Made by a program: the position numbers and the translations under genes
Assembly (NCBI GenBank): GCA_002633005.1
Contig: NMRA01000255.1
Coordinates: 549,605 to 593,599, forward strand
Origin: Phoronis australis
Lineage: Eukaryota; Phoronida; Phoronidae
Reading direction: 5' to 3'
Length of the DNA: 43,995 nucleotides
The notes under the pieces: model-generated
Database searches by the model: none
What the model was told of the DNA's origin: nothing
Seen by the model: only the letters and a program-made list of their open reading frames with translations
Part shown: positions 32,301-43,995 of the stretch, piece by piece
Numbering within the stretch: position 1 is the first letter of the stretch
Layout: the number at the start of each line of letters is the position of its first letter

Positions 32301-34325
32301 TATAACATTGGTTTTATTTGGCGAATCAGATAGTTAAGCTGCCTTCATTCGAAAGTTTTAACTTAAGTTTACTTCTGATTATAAAAAGTGTTCTCAAGTT
32401 GTTGCCCATTCATGTTAGAACTGATTTGGAACTTGGCAAAATTTGGTGGTTTGGTATTACTTGAGGCTCGTTTAAGGTCAACTGTTTAAGATTATCTCCA
32501 ACCTTATTTAGTAGCCTCCATTTTAACTCGTATATCAAAAATACTAAGCTTTGTCAACTAGCAAATGTATATATTTTCTGAAAGAACAAAGACCAGGAAA
32601 TATAAATATACTTTTTGTATTTATGTTCCATTATTATTTTTACGTAAAAAGTCAAAATTTCATTTTTAAGAAAGGTACATTCATAGCAAAAATACCCCCT
32701 CGGTCGATTTTTAAATGAAAACTTCACCAGTTACCTCAAAAACGTGTTAGGAATTTTCGATTACTCTGTTCTTTTAGTTTCTATGACAAATCAACTCGCA
32801 AAACGTAATTTTTTTTTGTAAAAAATTAAAGTCGTATTCGTCTTTGTCATCTTACGCAAAAACTAGGCCTTTATGCCGAAAATCCTTGCAGCATTTTTGA
32901 GATTGATGACCAAATATTAAATTTGGAAAGTTTTAGGGAAACCCATCTAGCCGTTTCCGAGAACTAGTGTTTCTCTAAGTTCAAATAAAGTCGATGTGCC
33001 GAAGCCGAGAAAAAGCCGATTAAACTGGGGCAAGTGAAAATCTCAAAGTCTTCGGTTAATCATTCGGTGAAAACTGTTTTCGGTACATATAACATATACA
33101 ATCCTTAACTATGTTAGCTATTTCAACGTTCACTCGCAATGTCAACTGATTTTGCATTTAGTAACTAACTTAATTATCATTAAAACCTCAAATAGACGTA
33201 TTGTTCCCAGCCAACTTTTACTGTTGTTTATGTCCTACTGTCCAAGTAGGTCACAGTTCATAGCACGTCATGTGCTGGGTGACTGATAAGAAAACAAGTA
33301 AGAAATGGGTAACAATCGAATCGGTGGTTCAAGTATGCCGTTAGCATGAGATCGAAATGTCAACTTATTAATTGAATTAAGGAATTAGGGTGAGGATTTA
33401 TCTCTTTTCATAACTTTCTGTTTTCATTGATGACCACAGAGGCCTGAGGCAACTCGTAGCATCCGTTTTCGACGCCAACGGTCGTATGCATGTAGACGCA
33501 CAACTCCCTTAGGATCAAAACTACGTTTTGTCTTTGTTTTCCCCGGCGCCATTCAATCATGAGTACACTTCGTTGGCTCAATTTTATGGCCACTTTGTGA
33601 AGGAAAGGACTAAGGATATACGAAGCTATTCTGTACCTGGCGGGAGATTCGATTTAACTGAAAGCCCTATGACCTTGGATAAGTAGTAAACAAATATCCG
33701 CGCGGTTGTGCGGTTCCAAGATGGTTCTGCTAAATCTTTTTTCTCTCTACGCGGTATATATTTTGTATTAGAAGTTCACCGAGAATGAAGATGAGGTATT
33801 TTGCTAGACACAAGTGAAATATTGTAAAAAATGGCCAATTTTTGTGAATAGGTTGGAGATATCCTTAAGCCTTTGTAGTTCCGTGGAGCAATTTTCTCAC
33901 GAGAACAGCAAGACTTCGCGTCGAAGGGCCAGGCAGTGTTTCGCGAGTATGCTCGAGTCACAGCCCTGGTTTTCGGCAGTCTCGAGATGTCTATAACATG
34001 TTAAGTTCACAAATGATTTCAGACCTGGGTAAGAAACAATTTCAGAAGTACTGCGTAATGCAAGACGTTATCAGGATCCTGGTAATGTCTTCCTGGTTTA
34101 TTGGATAACGTAAGAATGAACTCGTTTTTTGAAATTGCACGGTTAATGCTGGGCTTAAGAGATGTCTTATTACCCTTCACAATTCTTAAAACGGCTTGAG
34201 TACATGGGAGTCACTTGTTAGTCCCATTAACCTTCGTAACTCTTATGCCTGTGCAGAAGGAGACTTATGCCCGTGGGGCTCGCTGTTATGAAGCACCTAA
34301 GGGATCTTAAACAAATACCTTCCTG
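32301..34325. other. Intergenic, no gene recognised
   Basis: AT-rich DNA downstream of ATAD3. The open frames are short and unmotivated, and I see no clear transposon ends. Confidence 0.4.
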
Positions 34326-34777
34326 CGCGTTGAAATGTGCTTATGTCAACGCGCACAATTCCATAATCAACGCGCACAATTCCATAATCAACGCGCACAA
34401 TTCCTTAATCAACGCGCACAGTTGCTTGGCGCGTTGTATTCGTCATTCTATGTGCAGAATCGGTTATTCATTGCTCACACCTACTTTTTAAAGTGTATTA
34501 TTAATACTTAAGGCCATGTATCGTCTGTGCTGCCTCTTCTCGGTGTTACGTACTGGTACTGTACATAAACTTGTCGTCGATAGGAAATAATTCAGTGCAC
34601 GTTGAATAACCAATTCTTCGCGTCCAATGACTAATTCTGCTCGTTGATTAAGCAATTCTTCGCATTCGGAATAAGCAGTTACGCGCGTTGAATAATCAAT
34701 TCTGTGCGTTGAATAAACACAGAACGATAGTCGTTTAAGAACCTATGCTGCGCGTTGAATAAGCACATTTGAACGCG
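34326..34777. mobile_element. Foldback element built from 21-bp tandem units
   Basis: The outer arms CGCGTTGAAATGTGCTTAT (34326-34344) and ATAAGCACATTTGAACGCG (34759-34777) pair at 18 of 19 positions. Inside the left arm, a 21-bp unit (CAACGCGCACAATTCCATAAT) is repeated four times at 34347-34430. The right part, about 34600-34758, carries diverged inverse units (GCGCGTTGAATAATCAATTCT type). The middle (34431-34600) is unique. The layout matches a foldback-like transposon or an inverted minisatellite. No target duplication was resolved. Confidence 0.6.
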
Positions 34778-34865
34778 GTACTCGTGTGAGAAACCTCTGT
34801 CGCTTCACACTTTGGCGTTTCATGCTTTGAACTAGTGGCATGCTAGCACAGGGTAGAGTTCAGTA

Positions 34866-34973
34866 ACGCTAGGACCTCGCCAAATAGCAAGACTTCGCGA
34901 GATTACGTGAGATATCGCCGTGTATTTTGAATGAGAACGTGATTTTGGCTAGATTTTAGCGAGGTCTTAGCGT
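34866..34973. mobile_element. ACGCTAGGACC MITE, copy 1
   Basis: The ends are ACGCTAGGACCTCGC and GCGAGGTCTTAGCGT. The interior motif AAGACTTCGCGAGATTACGT followed by CCGTGTATTTT is shared with the copies at 38832 and 39089. No coding capacity. TA precedes the left end, but the right flank does not repeat it, so the duplication is unclear. Confidence 0.7.
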
Positions 34974-34989
34974 AGATCTTATTGTTACC

Positions 34990-35155
34990 CATGCGCGCAC
35001 CCAGCCTTTAATATGGGGGGCTCGAATTTCTGATGATCTGAACCTTTTGCTGACAAAAAAGCGGTAGGACTGAAAAAACGGGGTACCACCTTCAGAACTG
35101 TGAACTGTGAGTCTGCGCCTTTTGAGTGGACTTTTGTCTCCCCGGTGCGCGCATG
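34990..35155. mobile_element. CATGCGCG-ended MITE, copy 2 (166 bp)
   Basis: The ends are CATGCGCGCACC and GGTGCGCGCATG, perfect inverted repeats. TTACC flanks both sides (34985-34989 and 35156-35160), an exact 5-bp duplication. It shares its left and right portions with copy 1 but lacks part of the middle. A Harbinger-like MITE then inserted beside its right flank. Confidence 0.78.
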
Positions 35156-35162
35156 TTACCAG

Positions 35163-35563
35163 GGCCCGGTCTCTAATCTCTGTACTCGAAACGAACTCGA
35201 AACTATTTTTGGCAATTTCTCTGCTCCTTTTGTGCGAACTTAAGATAATTGGTTATCAGCCTGTGCTCGAATACATTATAGTTTATGCATAGGAGTTTCT
35301 AGTTCAAGTTTGCCCTTGAAGACCCTTATATTCATGATACAAACTTGAGTAAAAACTCGAACTTTCGAGTTCAAACTCGAACTTATTGCTCTAATATTGG
35401 GTTTACAAACTGTGAACTAAGGGCAATAAATTATTTACGTAAGTTATTGTGTAGTCGAGCATAGAATAATAGACTCTTATCTTGAGTTCGCCAAAAAGTA
35501 GCGTAGAAAATGCCAAACCTAATTTCGAGTTCCATTTCGAGTAAAAAGATTGGAGACCGGGCC
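35163..35563. mobile_element. Harbinger-like MITE, copy 2 (401 bp)
   Basis: Same ends and length as 5700-6100, in the same orientation, with few substitutions. CAG flanks it (35160-35162 and 35564-35566). Removing the element and one CAG restores TTACCAGGTGTG, whose ACCAGGT core matches the ACCWGGT site preferred by the zebrafish Harbinger. The interior is non-coding. Confidence 0.83.
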
Positions 35564-35566
35564 CAG

Positions 35567-36477
35567 GTGTGCGTTATGCAATAATGAACGAATGCGCATG
35601 TCCCAGTCAATTAATTATACAATTACATAGAGTTCGTTTTGCCTCCTTATGTTTGCAATTCCCGCGTGTAGTAGGAAATGTGGGCTCAAGCTGTCGAACA
35701 GGTCGTTCTTTGTTGTTCGCTCTCCATGTATCGTGACCGGAGAGTACTTGAAAGAGCACAATAATGGTTGCATCCGTTCGGTATCGGCCTGTTTCTCAAC
35801 TCAGTGTGGTGGACGTCAGTGTGTTCATACAGGATTGTTGTGGGGATTATACAGCATGGTTAATATGCAGCGAAGAAAGTGAAGAGATACTTTGTATTTT
35901 ATTTCGTTACAGGACCCTTTCCTTGCTCAAATTGAACTATTTATTCCCTTGTGGGGGGGCTCTCTTAGTAGGTTTGGCACGTAAGAACGTGCAGCAGACT
36001 GTAGTGTACCCTCTCAGGCATAGGCGTAGGAAGCGAGGTTAGCGGGCACAGACTGCCCCACACACATGAAGTTGGGGGCAGCGCTACCCACTAAACGGGC
36101 GTATGAAGCGGCCCGGGGAGTAGGGCGTCCCCGATAATTTGGGTGAGTGAGGGTGGAGCCTTTGTGGCCCGGAACAGGGGTAGGGTAGGGAACAGGGCTG
36201 TTGAGAAAGATAAAAATGTGCGTAACATGTACAAGAGAAAAAATAGACGACGTCTGGCAAGTACCAGCGCTGGATATACCCTTTGGGTGTCCTGTCCAAG
36301 ACATTCATTAGAGGGGCCGTAATTTTTTTTTAAAAATATGCTTGGCCGGTCGTCTACGCTCACTCAGTGAAAACGTGCTCTTGTTCATGCAAAGTTTGAA
36401 GAAGAGAGAAAACTTGTTATGCATAAATTTTTCTGAGCAAATTGATTAAGATTTTTAAATTCCAAAAAATAAATTTG
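35567..36477. other. Intergenic, no gene recognised
   Basis: Overlapping short frames on both strands around 35650-36360 lack motifs. CATAGGCGTAGGAAGCG near 36018 resembles the end of a hAT-like MITE, but I could not find its partner. Confidence 0.35.
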
Positions 36478-36603
36478 AAGAGTGCAAAGGTTTATTTCTT
36501 GAGGGACTCTTCTGGCTAACGGATTGATCCGATATCGTGCAAGAGTGCAAAGGTTTATTTCTTGAAGGTCTCTTCTGGCTAACGGATTGATCCGATATCG
36601 TGC
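36478..36603. repeat. 63-bp tandem duplication
   Basis: AGTGCAAAGGTTTATTTCTT at 36481 recurs at 36544, each followed by TCTTCTGGCTAACGGATTGA and TCCGATATCGTGC. Only two or three positions differ, so the duplication is recent. Confidence 0.85.
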
Positions 36604-38831
36604 TACTATATTAAAGAGGCAAACGACTTTTTTGATGATATAATTAACATTTTGGATCCCTGGTTATCTTGAGATATTTTATCGCATTTACTATGTTCCC
36701 CTAGCGTGTATGTATTATTCACGCAAAAATAGAGCCCGATCGACGTATGCGGCCCAAGATCGAGCCGCCATCTTAGTATTAGCACTCACTTCTATTGAGC
36801 AAACACGAGTGTCCGAGCCAGACTGAGTGGGACTTGCGAAGTGAATTCGGAACCAAGATTGGGACCGTGTTACTGGCCGCGTTGTGTCACTCTATCAGGG
36901 TAACACCAATGGCCTGGCAATAGGAGGTGCCGGATATACACAGCGACTCATAGATCTCGTGGTAGCCACGATGCTGCATCGTGCGCAAGCGATTGTCTAG
37001 CCTTGTTACTGCGTCATTAGAGTTTCTCATGTAATATGTCATTGCCTTCCCTTGTTGGCTGGCACAGGAAGTAGAATTTCAACTCATATTGGTCACGTAA
37101 AGCACAAAGTATATTCCTGCAAACCACAGCAGCATCAAGGTATGTGGCCCAAACAACCAAAACAAGTGAGACTTTATTAAAAAGGAAAAAAGAAACAATA
37201 CCATGAAGATGACTGAATTACGCAAAGGCAGTTTTCTCGGTAGATAAAAATGTCAATACCTTTTCACAAAGTCGAAACAATCGGAGATCGTTATTAGGAA
37301 AACATCATTGATCAAGAGGGAGTTGTTGGTACGAAACTCGCTTTGTCGATCGTATTGGAAGGGGTATGCTTTTTTAATGCCGTGTGCTTGTCCAACGGAT
37401 TAAATGTACTGGCAATCGTAAAGTAGCGAAGTTTAACTCTTAAACCGTGACATCGGGCTGTCACGGATTAATTCAACGCAAATTAGTTCTGAAAGTTACC
37501 CAGGGAGGTGTCCAAACCCCCTTGAGATGCCCCCGTCTTCCGGTCCCCTGTTAAGTGTGTGTATCTGCGCGCATGCCTTCGGGAATTGCTTGAAATTCCG
37601 TACTGTGAATGTCACAGATTTGAAAAGGTCTTCAGGGAAATTTGAGCGACAGTTAACTCGTGTCGCCAAGTGCGCGCTGTGTGTTTCCATGAGGTGGCCC
37701 AACATATCAAGATTATTTTCATCTGGTACCTGTGTGTGTACATGTATATCTACGGAAATCGACTTTTACACTCAGTGTATTCGTGGACGATTTTTATCTG
37801 TTATGGGGTAATCTGACTTGTAAGAAATTGATGAGGCTTCAGTGAACTTTGTTCCTGGCTGAAAATTGGGAAATTCTTCACCACGCTACCCCAAAGAGCA
37901 AAGTGCAGTCTACATGTACTTGATTTTGACAATCGAAACCTTCTAAGAAAGTGGTGTTTCTGTTGTACATATTCTTGGACCCCTATAAGTGAGATTCATA
38001 ACAGATATCCTGAGAAGGTCAAAGTCGCACCCCGGCCTGAAAACCGCTCAACGACCTCAAGCCGGTAAAAAACAGTCTCGCAAAATGTTGAAGAATGTGC
38101 ATCTAAAGTTCTGGTAGTTGCCCCCCCTAACCCCCCAAAAACGGCAAAGCCTGCTCGCCTATACAGCGAGGGGAGCGGGTAAGATTTTGTGCCCCTCGTC
38201 TCCGATGAAGTTAACCTTCTTACGCCGGAGCCTGTTAAAGCGACCAAAAGAGTGGGAGGTATACAGTGCATGGGGAGGTCACGGTAAAACTGTTATCGAC
38301 AGAAGTTTGCAGGTGGCGGTAAAACGATGGTCTTGGGACTTAACTGAAAAATTCGAGTCTACCCAGGTGTGAGGTCAGGCTCACCATTGGTTCTGCATCC
38401 CCACTGAAGGTTCCTTTGTCTATGATCTGTGGTATCATCCCGGTGGGTATTGAGGCCCATTTTAATTGGTATCCTTGACTTTGTCCAATGCGGGGAAACG
38501 AAATAGTCGCGACGGGAAACTTGTGTCTGTTAAAATGGTATACTTAGGGTCAGTTTTTATCAGTTGTGTACTCTTTTTGTGCACGCGTAATTTTATTGTG
38601 CTATGATGTTCTAGGGTTACGTTCCGTGATGCTAACCCCTTGCTAGGCACTTTTGCAACGGAAATGGCCACATTACAATTTCTAATTTCACCCACGTACA
38701 ATCGAAAGTTTTGCCGACCAATCACGGTCCGTAGGTTATTATTTCATTCCAGGTCCCAGTGGTTTAAACGCCCTAGACCATGTTTTTGGTGTAATGTCCG
38801 GTTTCATTTTCCCCCTCCAACATCCAGCCTA
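36604..38831. other. Intergenic, no gene recognised
   Basis: Several open frames of 60-95 codons occur on both strands, but none shows a family motif or credible splice context. Confidence 0.35.
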
Positions 38832-38953
38832 ACGCTAGGACCTCGCTAAAAAGCAAGACTTCGTGAGATTACGTGAGATATTGCCGTGTATTTTACATGA
38901 GAGGACGTGACCTTGACTAGACTTTAGCTAGGTCCTAGCGTAGGTCCTAGCGT
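38832..38953. mobile_element. ACGCTAGGACC MITE, copy 2
   Basis: The left end is ACGCTAGGACCTCGCTAAAA. The right end carries TTTAGCTAGGTCCTAGCGT and then a second short GGTCCTAGCGT, so the last 12 bases of the arm are doubled. The interior matches copies 1 and 3. Confidence 0.72.
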
Positions 38954-39088
38954 CTACTGAACGCACGCCAGGTTACAACTTCCAGTTCATTCGACTATTA
39001 ATCTCAGTGCGACATTGCAACAAGAAACCTGCTACCCTCCGTGCATATTCAGGTCACGTTGGCGATGGAACCTGGCTCCCGTTCAGTA

Positions 39089-39198
39089 ACGCTAGAACCT
39101 CGCTAAAAACCAAGGCTTCACGAGATTACGTGAGATATTGCCGTGTATTTTAAATAAGAACACGTGACTTTGGCAAGATTTTAGTTAGGTCCTAGCGT
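39089..39198. mobile_element. ACGCTAGGACC MITE, copy 3
   Basis: Same orientation as copy 2, about 136 bp downstream of it. The ends are ACGCTAGAACCTCGCTAAAA and TTTTAGTTAGGTCCTAGCGT. The interior ACGAGATTACGTGAGATATT and CCGTGTATTTT match the other copies. The sequence between copies 2 and 3 is unique. Confidence 0.72.
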
Positions 39199-40764
39199 TG
39201 CACGCCTAGAACCACTTGCACCGATTTCCATTTCAATTGGCAAATTCTAGTACAGCTCACCAGGTGGCGAGACCGCCCGCCCTCGACAAAGCCGAGTCGG
39301 CTCACCTTGAACTGCTAGATAACTTACGGAAATCGACGGAATTTTCGTAAGTCCGCTCAAAATTGTTTCGGCGAAGAGTCAAAAACGAGAAAGTTAAGCA
39401 GGTGAAGTTATCAAAAGCAGATATAGTCGCTTTTTATTGCTTTTTATAACCAATTTCAACAAGATAATGTCATGTTTTACGCCAGTGAAAATATCGCATC
39501 TGGTTACATAGGAGATAATTTGACCGGATCAGTTTGACGTCATTAATAATATTTTGCTTGATGGGACGTGATAAACAATCTGGTTCTTCCGAAATATTAG
39601 CAATAATGAATGTGGCAGACAGAAATCGTGAAGGGGAGGGGCAAGTGCCACAATACAGCTGTCTAATTTATGGCAAAAACGAAATTAAACCTGGGACTAC
39701 AGCTAGCATCGGACTCAATGTTCGATGAGATGGCTGGAACCTGGAACCATTTTTAAGTTCAAATTTTCGAACAACTAGGTTCTAGGTTTCTACATGCTCG
39801 GTTTCAAGGGAATGAAACCAATAAAGTAATGTTCAAAAACATAGTTTCAAATTCTAAATCCACCATTACTTGGAATATAATAACAATACATCGAGCACTC
39901 ACTTCTTATGCAACAATTTAGTGGTCATTCCCCAGGAAAGTCGCGTGGACTCTGGAAATGCCTTTCTTGGTGCGATTTCTCAGACTCCGATAAATTTGGC
40001 CTTACGGAACACTCCTCATGCAGTCCTTAATCCCCACCCTTCCTTCCCCGGGCCCGGTGAGGAATAGCCTAAACTCCTTTGCTTCTTGCGTACTAAACGG
40101 AGGTCGGGGATTTGTTCACCAACTGATACCGTAGACCATACGCTTACAAGTCAACCTGAATTTCGACTCTGATAAGGTGGCCTCCCGGTTATCTCGCAGC
40201 TAGATTGTCAGGCAGGTCGTGCAAATATATATCCAGTGTAAAGCGCGTTCTAGATATACGCCGAGCACTAATAATAAGAAGACCAAGAAACAAACATACT
40301 TGGTTCCGGTGGGATAAAGCCGTCATTGCAACTGACAGCTACCGACCGGGAAGCACGCATTTTCTTCGCGCCACCCCCCCCCCCCNCCCCCCCTTGGCTT
40401 CCACTAGAGGAAAATTTATGTCTATAATAGTCATCACTAACGTGAAACGATTCTTGAGGCTTTTGAACAATAAAAATGATGAAAGTATCGGACGAAAATG
40501 TTTTATGTTTTTCTTAGTTGTATCTTTCATGCCAACGTCGAAACGGCAATATTTTTGGGGACTGTCGGTCGGTATGAATGTTGGTTAACAGCGCAAGTTT
40601 AAGTAACATTATAGACAAGGGAAACGATTTTGTGAAATCAGCCTCAACGCGGTACCGAATTAGTAACCCCCGGCCTACGCCGGCGATCGTGGAGTAACGC
40701 TCTTATGGCGGAGCTAAATCCCATTTGTTAATGTCAGACTCAATTTAAGCGGACTTCTGGTTGA
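39199..40764. other. Intergenic, no gene recognised
   Basis: A 64-codon frame at 39534-39728 and a 127-codon frame at 40205-40588 were examined. The latter runs through a C homopolymer with an unknown base at 40386. Neither has a recognisable domain. Confidence 0.35.
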
Positions 40765-40925
40765 AAATCGCCGACCATAATTTTCAGCGAATATCTGGCA
40801 GCCAATGTTGAGAATTAAAGTGGCGACTTGGCATTTAATCACAAAAAATACACATTTTGTTGTTTTATAGCTCTTGTCAAACCTAATAGCTTCAAGACGT
40901 CTACCCCACACAACAATAATCCCAA
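40765..40925. repeat. Dispersed repeat shared with ATAD3 intron 7
   Basis: The counterpart of 24380-24540, with TTTGTTGTTTTATAGCTC at about 40856-40873 in the same context. This copy is diverged by substitutions and small gaps. Confidence 0.5.
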
Positions 40926-43900
40926 AATGCGTTTTCGGTTCTACAACCACAGTAAACAGGTGAACTTAATGCGAGGCGTCGACGCGCAGATGTCGCGGTG
41001 GTATGAAGGGTGAACTTAAAGGTGTCATCGAAGTTGTCGACAGGTGTCGCTATCAATAACGTACTTGCATGGTATTGTTTCATATTTTTTCAAAATTTGA
41101 TTAATGTTCACCATGCTACACGTACAAGCACTTCGCTTCTCTTCCAACCATGTATAAGATACTTCAAGTTAACAATACGCCTACATTGTAACATTTTGGA
41201 TCGCCATCTTGTGATACCGAACAGTGATTCGCACATCAAACTGCGATAAGTTCGGTGTCCTAAGTCGATCTGAGTAACTTCGTAGTTTACATCGACGCTC
41301 TTCCAGTACCGCAGTTAATATGAAGAGTTCCTTAGTGGTCCTAATTATAATAAGACTGAGTCCACTGCCCCGACACGGTAATATAGTGCATCACTACTCG
41401 TGCCGTATTCCGTGACTTTTTTCACGAACATTTATTTACCTGTGAAGTTTTAGTATTGAAAATAATTACCCGTAAGTTTTATTGTTGAAATAGATAATAT
41501 AGCTGCGTTATTTTAGAATGGAATTTCGTGAAAACAAAAGAGCAGATTCCGCATCTAGAGCCACGAGTTCCATCGCTTTTTGGAAAGGAAATGACTTCCT
41601 TTGACTGTCTGATTACTTTAGGTATACATTCTGCATACAGCAGGTTCCGCACGATTAGTCTCGTGGACAGTGTACTTTTCCATTATAACGTGTTTTTTCT
41701 TACGAGCTGCTGTTGTTTTCTTATCAACAAAAAGTCAATTCTCTCGGACTCGTTTATTTTTTATCATAAATATAGTTTTCACGTATGTCGAGCCGTTGTC
41801 AACACGTGCTTGTGTTAAACGTACTCAGGTTATGCACTACACCTGGAAACACATGATGCAGTTTAGTTATGAGAAAAGAAGTTTGTTCGTAATAATACGG
41901 CATGTGAAAAAGGAAAGTAGATTGTGAGAAAAGAACTGAAGTTCACTCATTTTGGTGGATCTAGGTTGTCGCAAGGGGGTCCCTTCAACAATTTTGAAGG
42001 AAAATGTTCCCCTGAGCCCCTGTGGATACCGTTTTACTGTGAAGGTGTAGAGGGGGGATCACTGCTACTCCTTCGTTGTTTACGTTGTCATTGGAGAAGC
42101 AAATTTTACCACGGACCGTAGAACTCTTTCCACGAAGCAAAACCCTTCTCACTATACGCATCGCGGTTAGCCAGGAATTAGACTTGTTAATTTTACACGT
42201 TGTTGCAGTCCCAAGGCCAGAGAGGATCGGTGCATTTCACGTTGCAATGAGTTTGTGCTTCGCCTATCTGGTGCCGTGGTTTGTATCGTGATTCTCACCT
42301 TAATGCAATTGCATTATGCCACCTGTACTCGTAATTTATCAACAAAACTCATATCGTCATTACTTGGTTTCAGTAGAAAATTTGTGTTTCGCCAGCCATT
42401 TCGCCTTGATGTCAAAATCCGCCATATTCCGGCTCATATCAACATGTAGGTCCATTGAAAACAGTACATAGAAACTGTGTCTCGCATTTCCGCCATTTGC
42501 TCCAAAAACTCTCCATGGTAAGAATGCCTATGTGTGTGGTTGCACGGTTCAGATTCCTCGGTGAAGGTGCGCACTGTTTGTTCTCGCAGATGATTTTACT
42601 TCTGTATAGTTGTAGGAAGCGGGGGGGGGGGTGAGCAAGCGTCTCCCCCAAGTAAAGTGGGGGTGACGGAAACGGTGTTAAAAAGTGTCAATTAATTATT
42701 CAAAGTTTTGACTCGCCAATTTTGTTTTAAAATAAAATTTAAAAACTGCGTAGCATCGTTTCTTATGGCTGAAAATTACTGACTACAAATTGCCGCTAGA
42801 GAAGCTTGCGACGGAGAGTTCACTAAAATGGGCTCCTTTTTAAAAACCTCGCATCGTGTGGAACACAAACGCAACTCGTTGTTTAAACTGCTGAGGATCG
42901 GATGCTTCTTTTGTGACTCACCTCGTTGATTTCATGGTTTAGCTTAGTTTGGTCACGATGTCTAATAATGAGACGAAGCGGTAAGACCGCGCTTGTTGTC
43001 ACAGCGGACTTTCGCGGTTACGATTATGCATGTATTTATTCAATAGACCTGGAATTTCAGTGTCCGGAGTTCGAAAATCATGTTATCGATTGCATATCCG
43101 CTATTTTTCAAAATTTGGCATTGGAGAGATATGTGAGAGTGTAAAAAACCTCATTCTCTCTGGCATGACTGTAAATGTCGGAAGACGGTAGTTCCTTCCG
43201 TTTGGCAGATTTGTCGCCCAACGTTTTTCACGAAAATAACCATTCCGATTCTACCTACACTGCTGTTAAGAAAAAAACCTTGGATTATAAATGAATCATC
43301 CTCTGCCGGTTCTAATATTCACGTGATCTTCAAGCATAGAAAGCTGTCGTTTGATAACGCCATTTAACTAATTCCACAATCCGCTTTCAGTAAATGTCAT
43401 TTATGTGTACCCATTGACCCCACGTATTATGCAAATTAGTTCCATTCAGCCACACAAATCCGACACTCAGCGGGTAGTGTCTGCATGTTGACGTTATTTG
43501 CAGTGGGTTCATAAATTAAAAATGTGTCACCTGGACAGGAGTGGTTGTCGAAAATACAGAAGTGTCGGTAAATATTGTGAACTGACTACGTGAATCGATC
43601 CATTTCATGGTGAAAAGCAAATGCATTATCTTTCGCTTCGGTAGACTTGGCAGCTTACCGTAAAGAACGTTTTGTTGTGCAAAGTATATGTCAAACTGTG
43701 TTCCACGATGTTTCTACTACGTCTGCTATGGTTGCGTATCTAATGTGCGAGATTCCCAAACAAAATTAGCTCGCTTTACGAGCTCGAAAATCAGTGATAA
43801 CAAATTTGTGAGACACGCTTCGTGCCATTTTAGTATGTAGGCTTTGCACATGTTTCAACATCTTTCCAAAACGGAATGCTGGCAGAACTGGTTAATTTTG

Positions 43901-43995
43901 AAGTCTTGCGTGTTCGCATTAGTTATCAACTGGACATCGAGCTGTTTCATAAACTAAAACCAATCGTGCGCTAGCATCACAACATTTTACTCACA
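40926..43995. other. Right edge, no gene recognised
   Basis: AT-rich to balanced DNA with short frames only. GTGGATCTAGG followed by a G-rich run near 41955, and GTAGGAAGCG followed by a long G run near 42612, resemble hAT-like MITE ends, but no paired ends could be shown. A short frame at 42926-43144 has no family motif. Confidence 0.35.

Noticed and set aside
34347-34430. Regular 21-bp repeats that could suggest CRISPR
   Set aside because: There are no unique spacers between units, and the genome is eukaryotic.
40205-40588. Longest frame of the right half (127 codons)
   Set aside because: It crosses a C run with an unknown base and shows no domain; length alone is compatible with chance.

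Overview
This is metazoan nuclear DNA, not bacterial. Genes are split into short exons with GT-AG introns, intergenic DNA is long, and small DNA transposons are abundant. Apart from the ATAD3 family match, nothing fixes the species; the compact introns and the MITE load suit an aquatic invertebrate. The C run at the left edge and single Ns at 1647 and 40386 are assembly features.

The main gene is ATAD3, an AAA+ ATPase of the inner mitochondrial membrane. It lies on the plus strand at 15590-30674. I could assemble all 14 coding exons with matching phases into a 601-residue protein: N-terminal coiled coil, one membrane segment, and an AAA+ core with Walker A, Walker B, sensor 1, arginine finger and sensor 2. 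Just upstream is a TATA-less promoter with ETS/GABP-like sites, an NRF-1-like half site and an E-box, as expected for a nuclear gene of a mitochondrial protein. Head to head with it, on the minus strand, is a leucine-rich-repeat (LRR) gene (7612-12436, perhaps starting at 14897). It ends in Cys-Ser-Ile-Ser, a possible farnesylation box.

At the left edge (3475-3822) is the last exon of an SLC22-type (organic ion) MFS transporter. Its reading frame is shifted inside the exon, so it is a decayed gene, a sequence error, or a fragment whose other exons lie outside the window.

Most of the rest is repeat. I could define these by their termini and target-site duplications (TSDs): two ~0.9-kb Mutator-like elements with long inverted arms and exact 9-bp TSDs, in opposite orientation in ATAD3 intron 1; two 401-bp Harbinger-like MITEs with CAG TSDs (5.7 and 35.2 kb); two CATGCGCG-ended MITEs with 5-bp TSDs (0.5 and 35.0 kb); hAT-like elements (0.8, 18.4 and 23.7 kb); three copies of a ~110-bp element (34.9, 38.8 and 39.1 kb); a foldback element built of 21-bp tandem units (34.3-34.8 kb); a palindromic hairpin (14.7 kb); and a diverged ~145-bp tandem family present both at 4.1-5.6 kb and in ATAD3 intron 13. 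From 32.3 to 44 kb I recognise no gene.

I did not find a new multi-gene system. The most informative points are the well-marked transposon families, the ATAD3/LRR divergent pair, and a hint that the LRR gene's first exon came from a decayed Mutator-like arm.
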